A stretch of 64,000 nt of DNA. It comes from Ignavibacteriota bacterium. Its GTDB lineage: Bacteria; Bacteroidota; Ignavibacteria; UBA10030; SZUA-254. The notes beneath the pieces are model-generated. The model searched no databases, was not told the DNA's origin, and worked only from the letters and a program-made list of their open reading frames with translations. The stretch covers positions 28,809 through 92,808 of the forward strand of contig JACREZ010000003.1 in NCBI GenBank assembly GCA_016212665.1, in the 5' to 3' direction. Shown here piece by piece: positions 63,081-64,000 of the stretch. The translations under genes and the position numbers were made by a program. How positions within the stretch are numbered: position 1 is the stretch's first letter; every line of letters starts with the position of its first letter.

Positions 63081-63746
63081 TTAAGCTTTACCCGTTAAAA
63101 AAAGAGAAATAATTTTTGCCAAGGATATTGCGTTACTCACATTAAAAATATTTCCTATTGAAGCTGAAGACAGATCGCCATTTTTATATATTGCTGTCAT
63201 ATTCTTGATAACTTGGTCTTCGGTAAGATAAACTCCAAAATCATTTTTTAACACTTTTTGTAAACGTGCCACACATTCTGTTAATGAAAATGCTTCTCTA
63301 CTAAACTGCTCAACCAAGGACTGGAATTCAAATGGGTCAGCATTTTTGTGTATTCGAGCATCTGCAGCAGAAAATCCTTGATGAAATCTATCACCAGTAC
63401 GTTCTGCAGAGTAAACGACAAGTTTCTTAAAAGGAAATTTTTGTCGAAGCGCGGAAATAAGGCCAAGTCCTTCATCCCTGAATCCAAGTCGTTGACCAAC
63501 GCCCTGAATATCTACAAAAACAATATGTGCTTCTACTATCTCAGGAAAATCAAGTGAATGAATATCTTTTAACCAAGAAGTATTCGTCCACCCTGCCTTT
63601 TTCAAAATGTCCACGACCTTAAAAGATTTATCATCAATGAAAACAATTTTAACCATTTGCTTAAGATCATCTAAGTTACGCTCTGGCAGTTTATATTCCT
63701 TGATTCCTAAATATTTCTTAACACTATCTATAATTTTCATTATCAA
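63081..63746 (-). CDS. receiver-domain (CheY-like) protein with unique C-terminal region
   Basis: 221 residues. A receiver fold is recognisable from VKIVFIDD (D38, D39), the phospho-acceptor in HIVFVDIQG (D79), VYSAE (S103) and RIHKNADP (K124). The region after residue 135 is helical and resembles no DNA-binding domain. A second possible start is Met3. The kinase-like partner gene follows directly in the same direction. The pair lies in a repeat-rich segment next to a gene with an SD-blocking hairpin, a setting seen for accessory DNA. Confidence 0.75.
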   Translation of the reverse strand: MIMKIIDSVKKYLGIKEYKLPERNLDDLKQMVKIVFIDDKSFKVVDILKKAGWTNTSWLKDIHSLDFPEIVEAHIVFVDIQGVGQRLGFRDEGLGLISALRQKFPFKKLVVYSAERTGDRFHQGFSAADARIHKNADPFEFQSLVEQFSREAFSLTECVARLQKVLKNDFGVYLTEDQVIKNMTAIYKNGDLSSASIGNIFNVSNAISLAKIISLFLTGKA

Positions 63747-63921
63747 TCTCTGCTTTATCTGTACTTGAAATCTAATAATTGTTAAAAATAATTTGATGTG
63801 TCTGTATATTTATAACTTAAAAAATAATATTACAATACACTTCTCTTTCGTCAGTTATATTGAGTTATATTCAAAAGGTGTGTAAATATTTAGGGTAGAA
63901 AAACCAGATTGAAAAAAAAGC

Positions 63922-63982
63922 GGCGTATCTGTATCTTAGGAAAATAAATTCACTACAACTTAATAACCTAAGGAGATACGCC
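63922..63982 (+). promoter_or_regulatory. hairpin that sequesters the ribosome binding site of the next gene
   Basis: GGCGTATCT (63922-63930) pairs with AGATACGCC (63974-63982), and CTTAGG (63935-63940) pairs with CCTAAG (63967-63972). The right arm contains AAGGAG (63970-63975), the ribosome binding site 8 bases before ATG 63984. Transcripts that include the left arm would hide the site. Such a leader is often found in transposase genes, but a riboswitch-like or attenuation role is not excluded. Confidence 0.7.
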
Positions 63983-63983
63983 A

Positions 63984-64000
63984 ATGAAAAAATATAAAAA
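63984..64000 (+). CDS. start of a gene cut by the right edge
   Basis: ATG 63984-63986 followed by MKKYKK. Only five codons are visible. The ribosome binding site AAGGAG is strong but lies in a hairpin (63922-63982). Identity cannot be told. A transposase is suspected from the leader alone. Confidence 0.5.

Overview
The window reads as chromosome of a low-GC (roughly 40%) Gram-negative bacterium of the Bacteroidota/Chlorobiota (FCB) group, perhaps an Ignavibacteria- or Kapabacteria-like lineage. Supporting signs are a long SecA with the insertions usual in this group, a DUF3098 membrane protein, the LolCDE-like and Lnt lipoprotein machinery, and many type II lipoprotein signals. This assignment comes from gene content only and is not precise to genus. 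No rRNA or tRNA gene and no CRISPR array was seen.

Layout. 1-2.1 kb: the end of a CcmF/CcsA-type cytochrome c assembly protein, a metal-binding (HMA) lipoprotein, a Cys/Lys-rich secreted protein and a small secreted protein made of 13-residue repeats. 2.1-4.3 kb: an eight-helix membrane protein paired with a bacterial enhancer-binding-protein-like AAA+ regulator that lacks the sigma-54 contact loop and arginine fingers. 4.3-12.6 kb: a family 2 glycosyltransferase, uridine kinase, and a very large soluble PAS/GAF hybrid histidine kinase followed by an intact NtrC-type regulator. 13-15.5 kb: an ABC-2 type exporter. 15.6-20.7 kb: a tight operon acyP-ispF-dedA-pap2-lnt-ltaE-thioesterase. 20.9-28.7 kb: aspS, an MNT/HEPN toxin-antitoxin pair, then an archaeal-type thiolase/HMG-CoA synthase/DUF35 trio and AtuA-like (DUF1446) genes. 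29.1-33.7 kb: prfB with a programmed +1 frameshift, LolCDE-like genes and DUF3098. 33.8-41.3 kb (minus strand): yqeY-cvpA-mutS2-biotin carboxylase-biotin carrier-purL. 41.4-44.8 kb: accessory zone with a lipoprotein, a PIN module framed by an 89-bp direct repeat, an SRAP protein, a DMT transporter and several inverted-repeat elements. 44.8-52.7 kb (minus): DUF1015, era, an APC permease broken by one in-frame stop, a frameshifted DUF4160/DUF2442 pair, secA. 52.8-59.3 kb: PBP4, a DUF4097 protein, an M28 peptidase, prmA, ppx and a cysteine desulfurase. 59.5-61.2 kb: ECF sigma factor, anti-sigma factor and a Spy-like periplasmic protein. 61.2-64 kb: repeat-rich non-coding DNA, a receiver-domain protein with a divergent GHKL kinase partner, and the start of a gene whose ribosome binding site lies in a strong hairpin.

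The most interesting points are: (i) the thiolase/HMG-CoA synthase/DUF35/AtuA cluster in a bacterium that also carries a MEP-pathway gene; (ii) two signalling pairs with degenerate catalytic motifs (2.1-4.3 kb and 62-63.7 kb); (iii) two unrelated non-coding arrays with the same 21-nt period; (iv) the 89-bp direct repeat bracketing a PIN module; (v) recent gene damage in the APC permease and DUF4160 genes.
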